Origin: Litsea cubeba | Taxonomy: Eukaryota; Streptophyta; Magnoliopsida; Laurales; Lauraceae | Direction of reading: 5' to 3' | DNA: 64,000 nucleotides | Assembly: GCA_012931725.1 (NCBI GenBank) | Contig: CM022953.1 | Span: forward strand, 60,520,321-60,584,320 | Part shown: in pieces, positions 1 through 8,277 of the stretch | Numbering within the stretch: position 1 is the stretch's first letter | Layout: each line of letters starts with the position of its first letter | Made by a program: the position numbers and the translations under genes | Notes under the pieces: generated by a model | The model's database searches: none | Told to the model about the DNA's origin: nothing | What the model saw: only the letters and a program-made list of their open reading frames with translations

Positions 1-35
<35 letters not shown>

Positions 36-300
36 AAAAAGAGAAAAAAAAAAAAAAAACGGGCTGGCCCACAGGCCACGTGGCCGTACGGCCAGATCCG
101 TACGGATCTGTCCGTACGGCCCACACAATAAAAAAAAACATGAAAAAAAAAAGAAAAGAAAGCAAAAAAAAAAAAACACGTGTAAAAAAAAAAGGAGGCA
201 AACACGTGAACAAAAAAAAAAAAGAAGAAAAGAAAAAGAAGAAACAAAAAAAGAGAAAGAACTTTTTTTCCTACAATGAAGTTTCTTGAAAAAAAAAAAG
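1..300. repeat. Purine-rich low-complexity tract with palindrome cluster (E0)
   Basis: The tract is A/G-rich and interrupted by a GC-rich island at about 60-125. The island holds the short palindromes GGCCACGTGGCC, GGCCGTACGGCC and AGATCCGTACGGATCT. It is the reverse complement of intron 1 of the antisense gene in copy M (30461-31327). I read it as the corresponding intron sequence of E0, whose antisense gene would continue left of the window. Confidence 0.6.
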
Positions 301-447
301 GAGAACTTACTGAAGCCATTGATGGAGAAGAAGAAGAAAACTCTTGAAGATCTTGAAGAAGAAAAGCTCTTGGTCTTGAAGCCCTCTTGAGATTATTGCA
401 AAAGAAAGTAGTAAGAGCAAGAGATCCAACCTTCTCCTTGCTTTATA
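301..447 (-). promoter_or_regulatory. Promoter and exon 1 of the antisense gene, E0 copy
   Basis: On the minus strand a TATAAA box (442-447) lies about 125 bases before an ATG (complement of 317-319). The ATG is followed at once by a GTAAGT-type donor. This reproduces the promoter and exon 1 seen in M at 30322-30466. E0 lacks one base next to the donor compared with M, which would shift the exon phase unless splicing differs. Confidence 0.55.
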
Positions 448-504
448 GAGGAGAGCAAACCAAGAAGGAAAGAAGAAAGAGGTAAGTGTTACTAATTAGT
501 AACC

Positions 505-800
505 TTACCAAAAGAAAGAAATTAGAAAGATTCTTTCCAAAAGAAAGATATCTTGAGAGATTTTTCTCCCAAAAATCAATCTATGACGGATTCTTTCCCA
601 AAAGAAAGATATCTTGAGATATCCTATCCCAAAATAAAGGGATCTTGAGAGATTTTCTCCTAAAATCAATCTATGACGGATTCTTTCCCAAAAGAAAGAT
701 ATCTTGAGATATTCTATCCCAAAAATAAAGGGATCATGAGAGATTCTCTCCAAGTAAAGATATTCTTAGATATTCTCTATCCAAATGAGATATTTTTGGA
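505..800. repeat. Imperfect tandem repeats upstream of the antisense-gene TATA box (E0)
   Basis: Units built around TTCTTTCCCAAAAGAAAG and ATATCTTGAGATAT recur several times. One block of about 90 bases is nearly duplicated at about 575-750. Copies A (13310-13540) and M (30050-30270, reversed) have shorter versions. On the antisense gene's strand the array is its distal promoter. Confidence 0.6.
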
Positions 801-1137
801 TATTCTTTACAAAAATGACACCATATGAGATCTAAGCCATTTCAAAAGCTTAAGGTCCCATGGGTTAGCCCATATGAGCCAGGTTTGACCACCTAGGCAC
901 AAAAAAAAAAAAAAAAAAAAAAGAAGAAGAAAATTTTGGGCTTTTAGTCAAAGAGAAATCCCTCTTACCAAGAGCATACAAAAATGGTTCCATGCCTCTT
1001 TTGAGTTGATTGGACCATACAAAAGAAAATTCCAAGCCCCATGAGCTTCCAAAAATCAAACCATCCAGCCTCATCTACCAAATTGAGCCAAAATCTTGAA
1101 ATTGACATTTCACAAAAATCAAACCAAAACCTGGTCC

Positions 1138-1338
1138 CCTAACCTGCCACATACAGCCTGTTAGGTCACAAGACCAAAACCAAAAACCAAAACCTGATCC
1201 CCTAACTTGCCACATACAGCCTGTTAGGTCACAAGATCAAGACCAAAATTGATCCCCCAACATTCCACATACAGCTTGTTGGGTCACACGATCAAAACCA
1301 AACCCGACCCCCTAACCTGCCATATATAGCCTGTTAGG
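1138..1338. repeat. Four-unit hairpin array before the polypurine tract (E0)
   Basis: Four units of about 58 bases each carry a 6-bp inverted repeat separated by 16 bases: CCTAAC with GTTAGG at 1138-1165, 1201-1228 and 1311-1338, and CCCAAC with GTTGGG at 1256-1283. The third unit changes both arms so that pairing is kept. The array is conserved in copy A (13855-14056) and shorter in M (29596-29733). Confidence 0.75.
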
Positions 1339-1564
1339 TCACAAGGTCAAAACCCAAAATCCACATCCCAGATGTCATCTTCAAAACTTTGCCTTGAGAT
1401 GGTACGTGATCCCTTTCACCACCATAAAATTCCCCTGGAAGCTCAAAAGGCTACAAATACCAAAAGAAAGACTGCTCAAAGACTCTTGGTCAAGTCACAG
1501 GCTCTCCTTCAAAAAATCTCTTCGAGGCACATCGACTACAAAAGTTAAGCAACTCGCCGCTGTA

Positions 1565-1579
1565 CCTCGAGGGGGCATT
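1565..1579 (+). promoter_or_regulatory. Polypurine tract of E0
   Basis: CCTCGAGGGGGCATT immediately precedes the TGTTGACACC that opens the LTR. This is the usual place of the plus-strand primer tract in LTR retrotransposons. The same sequence precedes the 3' LTRs of copies A and M. Confidence 0.75.
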
Positions 1580-2306
1580 TGTTGACACCAAAATGTCACT
1601 TTGCCTTTCCAAGATCCAAAGAGCTACATGAAGTCGCAACCTGCCATAAATAGGCAATGCTGCTTCCAAAAATCAAATCTTGTCAGAATCAAACAAAAAC
1701 TGCAAGATTCATCCAGACAGCCAAAAGAGGAGTACACAAGAAGTTTCAAGCCATTTCAAGATCATTTGGCCTAACTTCGCTTCTCCGACAGCCAAATCAA
1801 GCCTCTCGGTGGTAAAGCTCTCCGGGACCATGGTTTCCAAGACAGAACCTATGGATCATCTTAAAATGACTCCAATAGGTTCCCTGTCAAATTTCAAGTC
1901 AATCGGACATCGGTTGACCGCACATCAAACCGCGACATCTTCATCGCGATAAAAAGCAAGTCTGCAGGTGATAGGACCCCAAACGGCTTCGAAACTCAAA
2001 CAAAAGCCTATGGTTGGTCTTATTTATTGCTCAAGAGGCTTCACACCAAATTTCAGGTCATTCCGACATCGTTTGACCCAGTTTCAGCTTCTGACGGGAA
2101 ATCGGCAACTCTGCGCGACAAAGTCTTCGGCTTTCTCAGGAAATTGGAAACTTTGCAAAATAAAATGCAAGGATTCTCATCAGGTTTCCTACAAAGAAAT
2201 CAGGCCAATAAATGATCAAAATGTCAAAGAAAAGTACAGAAGAAAAAAGAATAAAAAAAGAGTAAAAACGGACGCAAAACGGGACACGAAAGGGGGAAAA
2301 CCCCCC

Positions 2307-2352
2307 CAGGGTCGCAGACCCCTGCGACCCTGGGCCAGGGTCGCCGGCGACC
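2307..2352. repeat. GC-rich palindromes in the LTR
   Basis: CAGGGTCGCAG (2307-2317) and CTGCGACCCTG (2322-2332) are perfect 11-bp arms around 4 bases. They are followed by the perfect palindrome GGTCGCCGGCGACC (2339-2352). The block is a CpG island inside an otherwise AT-rich LTR. It is kept in A (about 15020-15066) and the 5' LTR of M, rearranged in C, and partly deleted in the 3' LTR of M. Confidence 0.8.
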
Positions 2353-2795
2353 ATGGACCCCGGGGTCGCCGGGAAAGCCCCGAAAACCCCGGTTTTCGCC
2401 GTTTTTTCGCGATTCGAGGGGTCCAGCCTCTGGTACTTTCCAAAATTCATGCTTTTGAGACACCAAGTCCTCTGATATCCGTCCAAAACACGGGTAAATC
2501 ATCAAGAGTATCAAAGACAGTATTGATCGCCACCCGGTCAACCAAAAAAAGTGTGCTTTCCACCCGACCGATCGAGAAATCGACAGGACAGATGGCACCG
2601 ACCCGCTGTTGGCAACAAGCACCTGAAATTACATGGTCACCTGATGTCGATCTACATGAAGATCCATCGATGATCATCGACAGAAGAATTCCAAAAGACG
2701 TGGCACGGCCCGCGACTCTTCAGCTACTCGGCGACCACTTAATGCGATTAATTGACTAGCTTTATTACAGTCATTAATCCATTTCTTTGGACGGC

Positions 2796-3038
2796 CCAAT
2801 CAGAAGCAAGCATTTGGGAGTTACAAGTCAAGAGATTCATGGCATTTAACCCATGAAACTCCTCCCATCATGGCGATTAAAGGCGATTAAATGCCCTCAA
2901 TCTCCTCCGGCCAATCAGAAGCCAAGAAAAAGGAGTTACAAAATAAACAATTCAATTTTGTAACTCCTCCCATTATGTGGCTTAATGACATTAAAAGCCC
3001 ATAAGCTCTCCTAAATGGCTACCAAGAGCCTATAAATA
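2796..3038 (+). promoter_or_regulatory. LTR promoter of E0: paired CCAAT boxes, inverted repeat, TATA
   Basis: CCAATCAGAAGC occurs at 2796-2807 and again at 2911-2922. GGAGTTACAAAA (2932-2943) faces TTTTGTAACTCC (2956-2967) as a 12-bp inverted repeat. TATAAATA lies at 3031-3038. The arrangement is the same in the other LTRs of the family, so transcription should start about 30 bases downstream of the TATA box. Confidence 0.7.
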
Positions 3039-3538
3039 GGAGAGCACTCCAAAGGAATCCAGATCAGAAAAACAGAGACAGAACATCAACAGACAGCAGA
3101 CAGAAATCCAGAGAAAAGAAAAAGAGAGAAAACTCTGCGGAAGTTTTACACCGGCCACCGCAACAAGGTGACAAAAGTCCCTTGGGGGGTACCCCCCCCA
3201 AGGTCCTTGCCTTCTCCTCCTGCCTCCAATGGCTTAGATGTGGCTTTTCAGCCCGTCTACTCGGTTTTTTATTGGACATAGGACCTTCCTTTGGTCTTTG
3301 TCTTCTAAAAACCCGAGGTTATAGCCAAGCCAAGCGAATCAAATAGCATCCTCTGTTCTCATCTGCATGGATGATGGCGAAGCCCACATATGGCTTGCGA
3401 CCGTCAATCTAAACGAGTCCCCCACAATCTCCTGAGAAGTTAGATCCTCCTTTTCTTGCTTTTCATTGTAGTTTGTATTTTTTCAAAAGAGACAAAAATC
3501 ACAATTCTTGTCTTTCATTGTTGATAAGGATTGTAAAA

Positions 3539-3615
3539 TCGGCTATAAACGCCAAAATCGGCTATAAACGCCAAAATCGGCTATAAACGCCAAAATCGGC
3601 TATAAATGCCAAAAA
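3539..3615 (+). repeat. CGGCTATAAACGCC short tandem repeats in the LTR
   Basis: Four units of about 18-19 bases, AATCGGCTATAAACGCC, lie between the TATA box and the LTR end and so would be transcribed. Equivalent arrays lie at about 16302-16370, 27080-27155, 44290-44385, 49095-49150 and 53675-53745, with three to five units each. A related GGCTATCAATGCC array occurs in the 3' internal region. Confidence 0.75.
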
Positions 3616-3781
3616 AATCGCCTTTCACGGCAAATCAAGAAAATGTCTCTTTTCTTAAATATATGTGCAATGGAAAACTTGAAAGAAGTTGATTTCCTTT
3701 TTACTTGCGAAGGTTGATCTCCGGATCACCATTTGCAATTCCAAGTAAAATAGAAAATCTGGCACACCCACAAAAAAAGAA

Positions 3782-6100
3782 ATGTTGATGCACGCCCCTG
3801 CCCCCCGGTTACGAAAGGGTCGGACCCGACGGACTCCCACGTCCGCCGACCTCGGTAGGAACCAAGCAGGAGCGCGGTCCATCAGCGCCCTTACCAAAAA
3901 GGACGTAGACGGTATCCTCGCCAAAGCAAAAGAAGAGGATATACTCAAAGAGCATGGGATCAAGCCACCATATCCCTTATGGATGGACTCGGTCCCGTTC
4001 CCCACCAAATTCAAGCATCCTACTCTCCAAACATATACGGGGAAAGGATCAGCCAGACAGCACGTCATCCACTTCAAGATCCTGACAGGAGCTATCGTGG
4101 ATCAAGATGCACTCAAGATCCGCCTCTTTGCAAGTACCCTAAAAGGTACGGCCTTCGATTGGTACTCCACTCTGCCGGAGGACTCAATCCAAAACTGGGC
4201 CATGCTAGAGACACGCTTCCTGACTCACTTCAAAGGTGAGGATCACCCCGCTACTATGGCTCAGCTGTGCAGCCTAAAACAGGGGGAGAATGAATCAACA
4301 TATGACTTCATTCACAAGTGGAAAGCAATGGCATACAAATGCTCTGATGTATTGCCACAGGCGTCGCTAGTCGACATCTGCCGAAACAACATGAGAGCCA
4401 GAATCCGCTCCATGATCATCGGCAACAAATCAAAAAACCTGGGAGAACTCCTAGAAGCTTCCATGGAAGCTGAAACGGTGATTAAAGACCTCAACAGTCA
4501 GAAATCATCAAGAAAAGAGCCAACCGCCATTGCAACCTCTAAACCAAAGAAGAAAGAGGTCCTCAATGTGCATACCAAGTCAGCTCCTCAGCCACCAAAG
4601 AAAGTTGAAAACAAAGCTGTTGGTAAGAGACCTGAACTCTCAGACGCCTTCAAAGAACGAGTAGAGAAGAAATACCCGTTTGATGAAGATGTTGATGAAA
4701 TCTTCGGGGCTCTTGTGGCAAACGGCAAGCTCACCTTGCCTGAACCAAAAAGACCGGGTGATGTTGGCAAAACCAACGATCCTCGGTACTGTCCATACCA
4801 CCAGATGATCTCGCATCCTCTCAATCAATGCTTCGTTGTGAGAGAGAAAATAAATGAGATGTGGAAAAACGGAGTCATCACCTTTGACAAAAACTATGGG
4901 TCTGCCTCCGTCAACATGGTGACATGTGGACAAACATCAAGATCACCGAAGAAGAAGATCACTACTTCCTTCAAGGTGATAAACTCAATCGAAGCGTCCG
5001 AGGAACTGGTTCCTTACCCGACACCAGACGGACAACCGATATGGGTACATCCCGATCTCCTGGAAGATGAAAATTGGGAGGTCGTGAAAATAAAGCCTAC
5101 AGCTCCACAGCGAAGGCAGGCTAGGAAACATCTCCTCAAGCTCAAACGGCAAGAGAAAACCCAGCCAAAACTAGAGGTCAAAGAAAAGGCAGAGGCTTTC
5201 TCTACCGCTTCACTGGAGGTAACAAAAACATCCCTTCCAGAGACTTCAAAGGGGGTAAGGAAATTCACTCTTAGTGATTTCATGCCACCTCAATTTAAAG
5301 AAGCCATGCAGGAGGCATCATACTCTTGTAATTCAGTAGTTGGATTCTCCATTGATGGATACGAATCCAGCGACACCGATGATGGATTCGAACCCAACTA
5401 CACAGATGAGTGGGAGGAATCCCTTGAAACGGGAGAATATCTCTCCGATGAAGAATGGGTTCCTGAGTCTCATCTTATGCCAGTAATCTGGTATAACCCC
5501 CTACAGCCACAAGGATCCTGGTCTGATGATGAAGAAGACCAAGAAGCTGTACAAGAAAATGCTGCTGACCCAGCACCTCTCATTACTCCAGTGGAAATCA
5601 ACAATGTTGAGCCACAAAGAGTTGATGAAGAAGAAGATCCGGCTCCTATGCCTGATCTTGAAGAATATGCAAGGATCTTGCAGCGACTCGCTCTAGAACA
5701 AGAGCAAGAACGCGTCAACGAGCCTCCTCGCAATCCAGAGCCTGAAGTCCCTGAAGACCACCAGGTACATCCTCCCTTAACTCTTGAAAATGGAGAAAAT
5801 TGCTGGATAGACGATCCTCTCACATCCGAGGATGAGTCTGACTCCGATCAGGCAACGTCTCCCGTCAGAGCTTCCTGTAATGTGATAATTCGGGATTATA
5901 GCTCTTCCGAAGCATCGTCTGATGAGAGCACTTACACTCCGGCGACGCCTAGCAATGTATCTTCTGGAGCCACCTCGTCTCACGTGACTTTCACTGAGAT
6001 GACACCCTCTCAGGTTTCTTCTCCTGAGACTGTGACTTCAAAGTTCACACCCTTCCTGATGAAGAATTCCCAGCCATTGATGCTTGGGACGATGAATTAG
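3782..6100 (+). CDS. gag: Gag core of copy A (N-terminus replaced by LTR sequence)
   Basis: Gag forms the nucleoprotein core that packages element RNA. Only sequence from 3885 is gag; the first 34 codons of this ORF read through the LTR of E0 and are artefactual. The capsid-like domain (about 3960-4480) contains the typical LFASTLKGTAFDWYSTLP and WKAMAYKC stretches. A zinc-knuckle-like C-x2-H-x5-H-x4-C motif (CPYHQMISH and on) lies near 4790. The rest is acidic and low in complexity. The frame breaks near 6057, where one base is missing relative to copies C and M. There is no natural start here, so the ORF is not a functional gag. Confidence 0.75.
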   Translation: MLMHAPAPRLRKGRTRRTPTSADLGRNQAGARSISALTKKDVDGILAKAKEEDILKEHGIKPPYPLWMDSVPFPTKFKHPTLQTYTGKGSARQHVIHFKILTGAIVDQDALKIRLFASTLKGTAFDWYSTLPEDSIQNWAMLETRFLTHFKGEDHPATMAQLCSLKQGENESTYDFIHKWKAMAYKCSDVLPQASLVDICRNNMRARIRSMIIGNKSKNLGELLEASMEAETVIKDLNSQKSSRKEPTAIATSKPKKKEVLNVHTKSAPQPPKKVENKAVGKRPELSDAFKERVEKKYPFDEDVDEIFGALVANGKLTLPEPKRPGDVGKTNDPRYCPYHQMISHPLNQCFVVREKINEMWKNGVITFDKNYGSASVNMVTCGQTSRSPKKKITTSFKVINSIEASEELVPYPTPDGQPIWVHPDLLEDENWEVVKIKPTAPQRRQARKHLLKLKRQEKTQPKLEVKEKAEAFSTASLEVTKTSLPETSKGVRKFTLSDFMPPQFKEAMQEASYSCNSVVGFSIDGYESSDTDDGFEPNYTDEWEESLETGEYLSDEEWVPESHLMPVIWYNPLQPQGSWSDDEEDQEAVQENAADPAPLITPVEINNVEPQRVDEEEDPAPMPDLEEYARILQRLALEQEQERVNEPPRNPEPEVPEDHQVHPPLTLENGENCWIDDPLTSEDESDSDQATSPVRASCNVIIRDYSSSEASSDESTYTPATPSNVSSGATSSHVTFTEMTPSQVSSPETVTSKFTPFLMKNSQPLMLGTMN

Positions 6101-6138
6101 TCAACGAAGAAGAAAGATTACTGGATGCTGTTCAGGAC

Positions 6139-8277
6139 TTGTTCCCGGAAAATGCTCCATGCAACACAATCACTGAGGATGGTAACTCTGCTGCTGATAC
6201 ATCCTCAGCAAATGAAAAACGACAGCCTCTTGATCCTGAAGACAATCTTCCAAACGAAGACCCTTCTCAAGAAGCTCTCGAAGTTGGTAGAGGCACCCGC
6301 TCTGGCCGGGACTACCACAAAAATTACAACCAATCTTCCTTTACATATGTAAATCCTTCGGGAAAAGATGTTGTAAGCGCCCCTAGTGGCAACAATGATG
6401 AACATGCAGGCCCTAAGGAGGCTTTCAAGTATGACTTGATTGAACACTTCAAGCACATACCTGCACGTCTACACATCCTAGATTTGTTGCGAATGTCTCC
6501 GCACACTCGTGATAATCTCATCTCGGAATTACAAAAGCTGAATGAGGATGTCGACAAACATGCCCCGCAAGTCCTCCAAATTGAAATGGATTACCGGGTC
6601 AAAAACTCAGAAGCCCCCTCAAAGGGAGAAAAGAAGAAAACTGAGGGATCATGCATTGAATGCCTCTCGGTTAAAAAAGCAGCCAGTGCAACCATCGCCT
6701 TCACAAAGGATGACCTCCTACTTGGCGAAACCAGGCATAACCGACCCCTGTACTTCACAGGATATATCAAGGAAATGCCTATGCATAGAGTTCAGATCGA
6801 CCCAGGTTCTGCACTCAACCTCATCTCCACATCGGCTCTTGAAGAGTTGGGCATCCCACCCAGCAAACTGAGCCACACATCTGTATCTATCTTTGGATAC
6901 GATGGGAGTACTCAAAGGCCTATCGGCAAAATCAGGTTCAAATTGCAGATAGGTGATCTTATCTCTGAGGTCACAGTGTATGCAATAAAGACCCCTTCAT
7001 GCTACAACATCCTTCTCGGACGCCCTTGGATCCATGAGAATGGTGTTGTCCCTTCAACTCTACATCAATGCATCAAGTTTGTTGGCGACGACGGCATGAT
7101 ACATCGAGTCTTTGCGGACAGAAAACCCTTCGCAGACTCACAGATGTATGAAGGTGAAAAAGAAGAAGAGGAGAAGTACACAGCACCCTTTACCGAAAAT
7201 CTCCAGAAAGATAAAGGCAAAGCTCCTCAACAATCACCGGAAGAAAACAAACCATCCGGTAAATCTGAAGAGAGCATGCAAACTCCCTTCATCATCTCCC
7301 TCAAATCTTCAAAGCCTTTGGTCATCACAACTAAAGTGAAGAAGGCAAAACAAAAGCCTGGGGGCAAATTTGTTGTCTCTTTCGTGTCTATCATGCAAGA
7401 CACGGACTCGGATTCAGAGCCAGAAGACGACACATCGTCAAGCCAAGCTGACACTCAGCAAGTTCAGCCTGCTCTTACTCCAATGGAGACAACCTCTGAC
7501 ATAGAAGATCCTACGTCAGCTTCCTTCATTGTTCCAGCAACTTCAGCAAAGGAAAAGCCGATCTTCTTCCATAGATCGGATGCTTCTTCATCAAACTCCA
7601 TGCTTGAACCTTTCCAAAATAAAGGTACGCCTCAACTATCCTTATACAGTTCTGTGGCACAAGCTATCATGAAGAAAATGGGCTATGACGCTCAAAACCC
7701 AGTCGGTTTGGGAGAAGGACGCGGTATTCTCACGCCATTGGGGCCCGTCTTGACCAAAAGCCAGCTGGAAGATTGGAGACTCTACGGCTATGTAGAAAAG
7801 TCTTCACACGGGTTAGGGTATGATCCTGACACTCCCTTGAGACAGTTGACACAAAGGCTTAAAAGTCAATATACTGACCAAGCCTCAACATCTCAAGTCC
7901 ATGAAGACATCGATCTCCCTGGATATCTCTTTGATGAGTCACCTGACAAAGATCCAGGAAGCTCATCCAATTGGCACGATTTCTCCGAAAATGAAGAGGA
8001 GTTGTCCGATGGCACAGACTTGTGGACTTCTGACCCAGAAGAACCCTCATCTCCAAAAGAAGTAGCCTACTTCGACTCGGTTTCAACAGGCGATTGGGAT
8101 CATCTCATAGCAAGCCTTGGGAAAATTACCGATCAAGAAGACCCGTGGAAAGGAACAAAACCTTGGTCTGGAAATGCCCTTGAAACCCCAGAAGGTTCGT
8201 TGAGCTGGAAGCCTCCGAAAATATTGTGGAGGAACCACCTTCGAACCTTCCAACAGAAGATCCTGTTCAAAAGATAG
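6139..8277 (+). CDS. Gag C-terminus, aspartic protease and G-patch-like segment of copy A
   Basis: This frame continues the polyprotein after the frameshift near 6057. The protease core has the active-site motif QIDPGSALNLI (Asp at 6799-6801) and, further on, NILLGRPWIHENG, typical of retroviral-type aspartic proteases in plant gypsy elements. At about 7655-7740 a glycine-rich stretch, MGYDAQNPVGLGEGRGIL, looks like a G-patch nucleic-acid-binding motif. An in-frame loss of 18 bases near 7127 separates A from C and M. One missing T near 8197 shifts the frame and ends the ORF at 8277. The protease would cleave the polyprotein. Confidence 0.75.
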   Translation: MFPENAPCNTITEDGNSAADTSSANEKRQPLDPEDNLPNEDPSQEALEVGRGTRSGRDYHKNYNQSSFTYVNPSGKDVVSAPSGNNDEHAGPKEAFKYDLIEHFKHIPARLHILDLLRMSPHTRDNLISELQKLNEDVDKHAPQVLQIEMDYRVKNSEAPSKGEKKKTEGSCIECLSVKKAASATIAFTKDDLLLGETRHNRPLYFTGYIKEMPMHRVQIDPGSALNLISTSALEELGIPPSKLSHTSVSIFGYDGSTQRPIGKIRFKLQIGDLISEVTVYAIKTPSCYNILLGRPWIHENGVVPSTLHQCIKFVGDDGMIHRVFADRKPFADSQMYEGEKEEEEKYTAPFTENLQKDKGKAPQQSPEENKPSGKSEESMQTPFIISLKSSKPLVITTKVKKAKQKPGGKFVVSFVSIMQDTDSDSEPEDDTSSSQADTQQVQPALTPMETTSDIEDPTSASFIVPATSAKEKPIFFHRSDASSSNSMLEPFQNKGTPQLSLYSSVAQAIMKKMGYDAQNPVGLGEGRGILTPLGPVLTKSQLEDWRLYGYVEKSSHGLGYDPDTPLRQLTQRLKSQYTDQASTSQVHEDIDLPGYLFDESPDKDPGSSSNWHDFSENEEELSDGTDLWTSDPEEPSSPKEVAYFDSVSTGDWDHLIASLGKITDQEDPWKGTKPWSGNALETPEGSLSWKPPKILWRNHLRTFQQKILFKR

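Larger units (their letters stand above)
1..3884 (+). mobile_element. Copy E0: 3' end of a large Tat-lineage Ty3/gypsy retrotransposon
   Basis: This is the 3' internal region (1-1579) plus the complete 3' LTR (1580-3884) of an element whose coding part lies left of the window. The internal part matches the stretch before the 3' LTR in copy A (about 13040-14296) and, reversed, in copy M (29356-30960). The LTR ends in GGTCCATCA and the next base is already mid-gag sequence of copy A, without the primer site that follows a 5' LTR. I infer that E0 inserted into the gag of copy A, with 3885-3889 (GCGCC) as the right target duplication. The left duplication is outside the window. Confidence 0.8.
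1580..3884 (+). repeat. 3' LTR of copy E0
   Basis: The LTR starts TGTTGACACCAAAATGTC and ends GGTCCATCA (TG...CA), 2305 bp. Six LTRs of this family lie in the window. In order they contain GC-rich palindromes (2307-2352), two CCAATCAGAAGC boxes (2796 and 2911), a 12-bp-arm inverted repeat (2932-2967), a TATA box (3031), a GGGGGG/CCCCCC palindrome (about 3180-3203) and CGGCTATAAACGCC repeats (3539-3610). Short ORFs crossing the LTR are not supported as genes. Confidence 0.85.

Noticed and set aside
1968..2759. 263-codon ORF in the LTR, with relatives at 14726, 28208, 45151, 47607 and 51760
   Set aside because: It recurs only because the LTR recurs, its frame is broken differently in each copy, the residue pattern is low in complexity and it spans promoter and palindromes. 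It is a chance ORF of the LTR.
3535..3615. CRISPR-like short spaced repeats
   Set aside because: Repeats are adjacent, AT-rich and without unique spacers, in a plant LTR.
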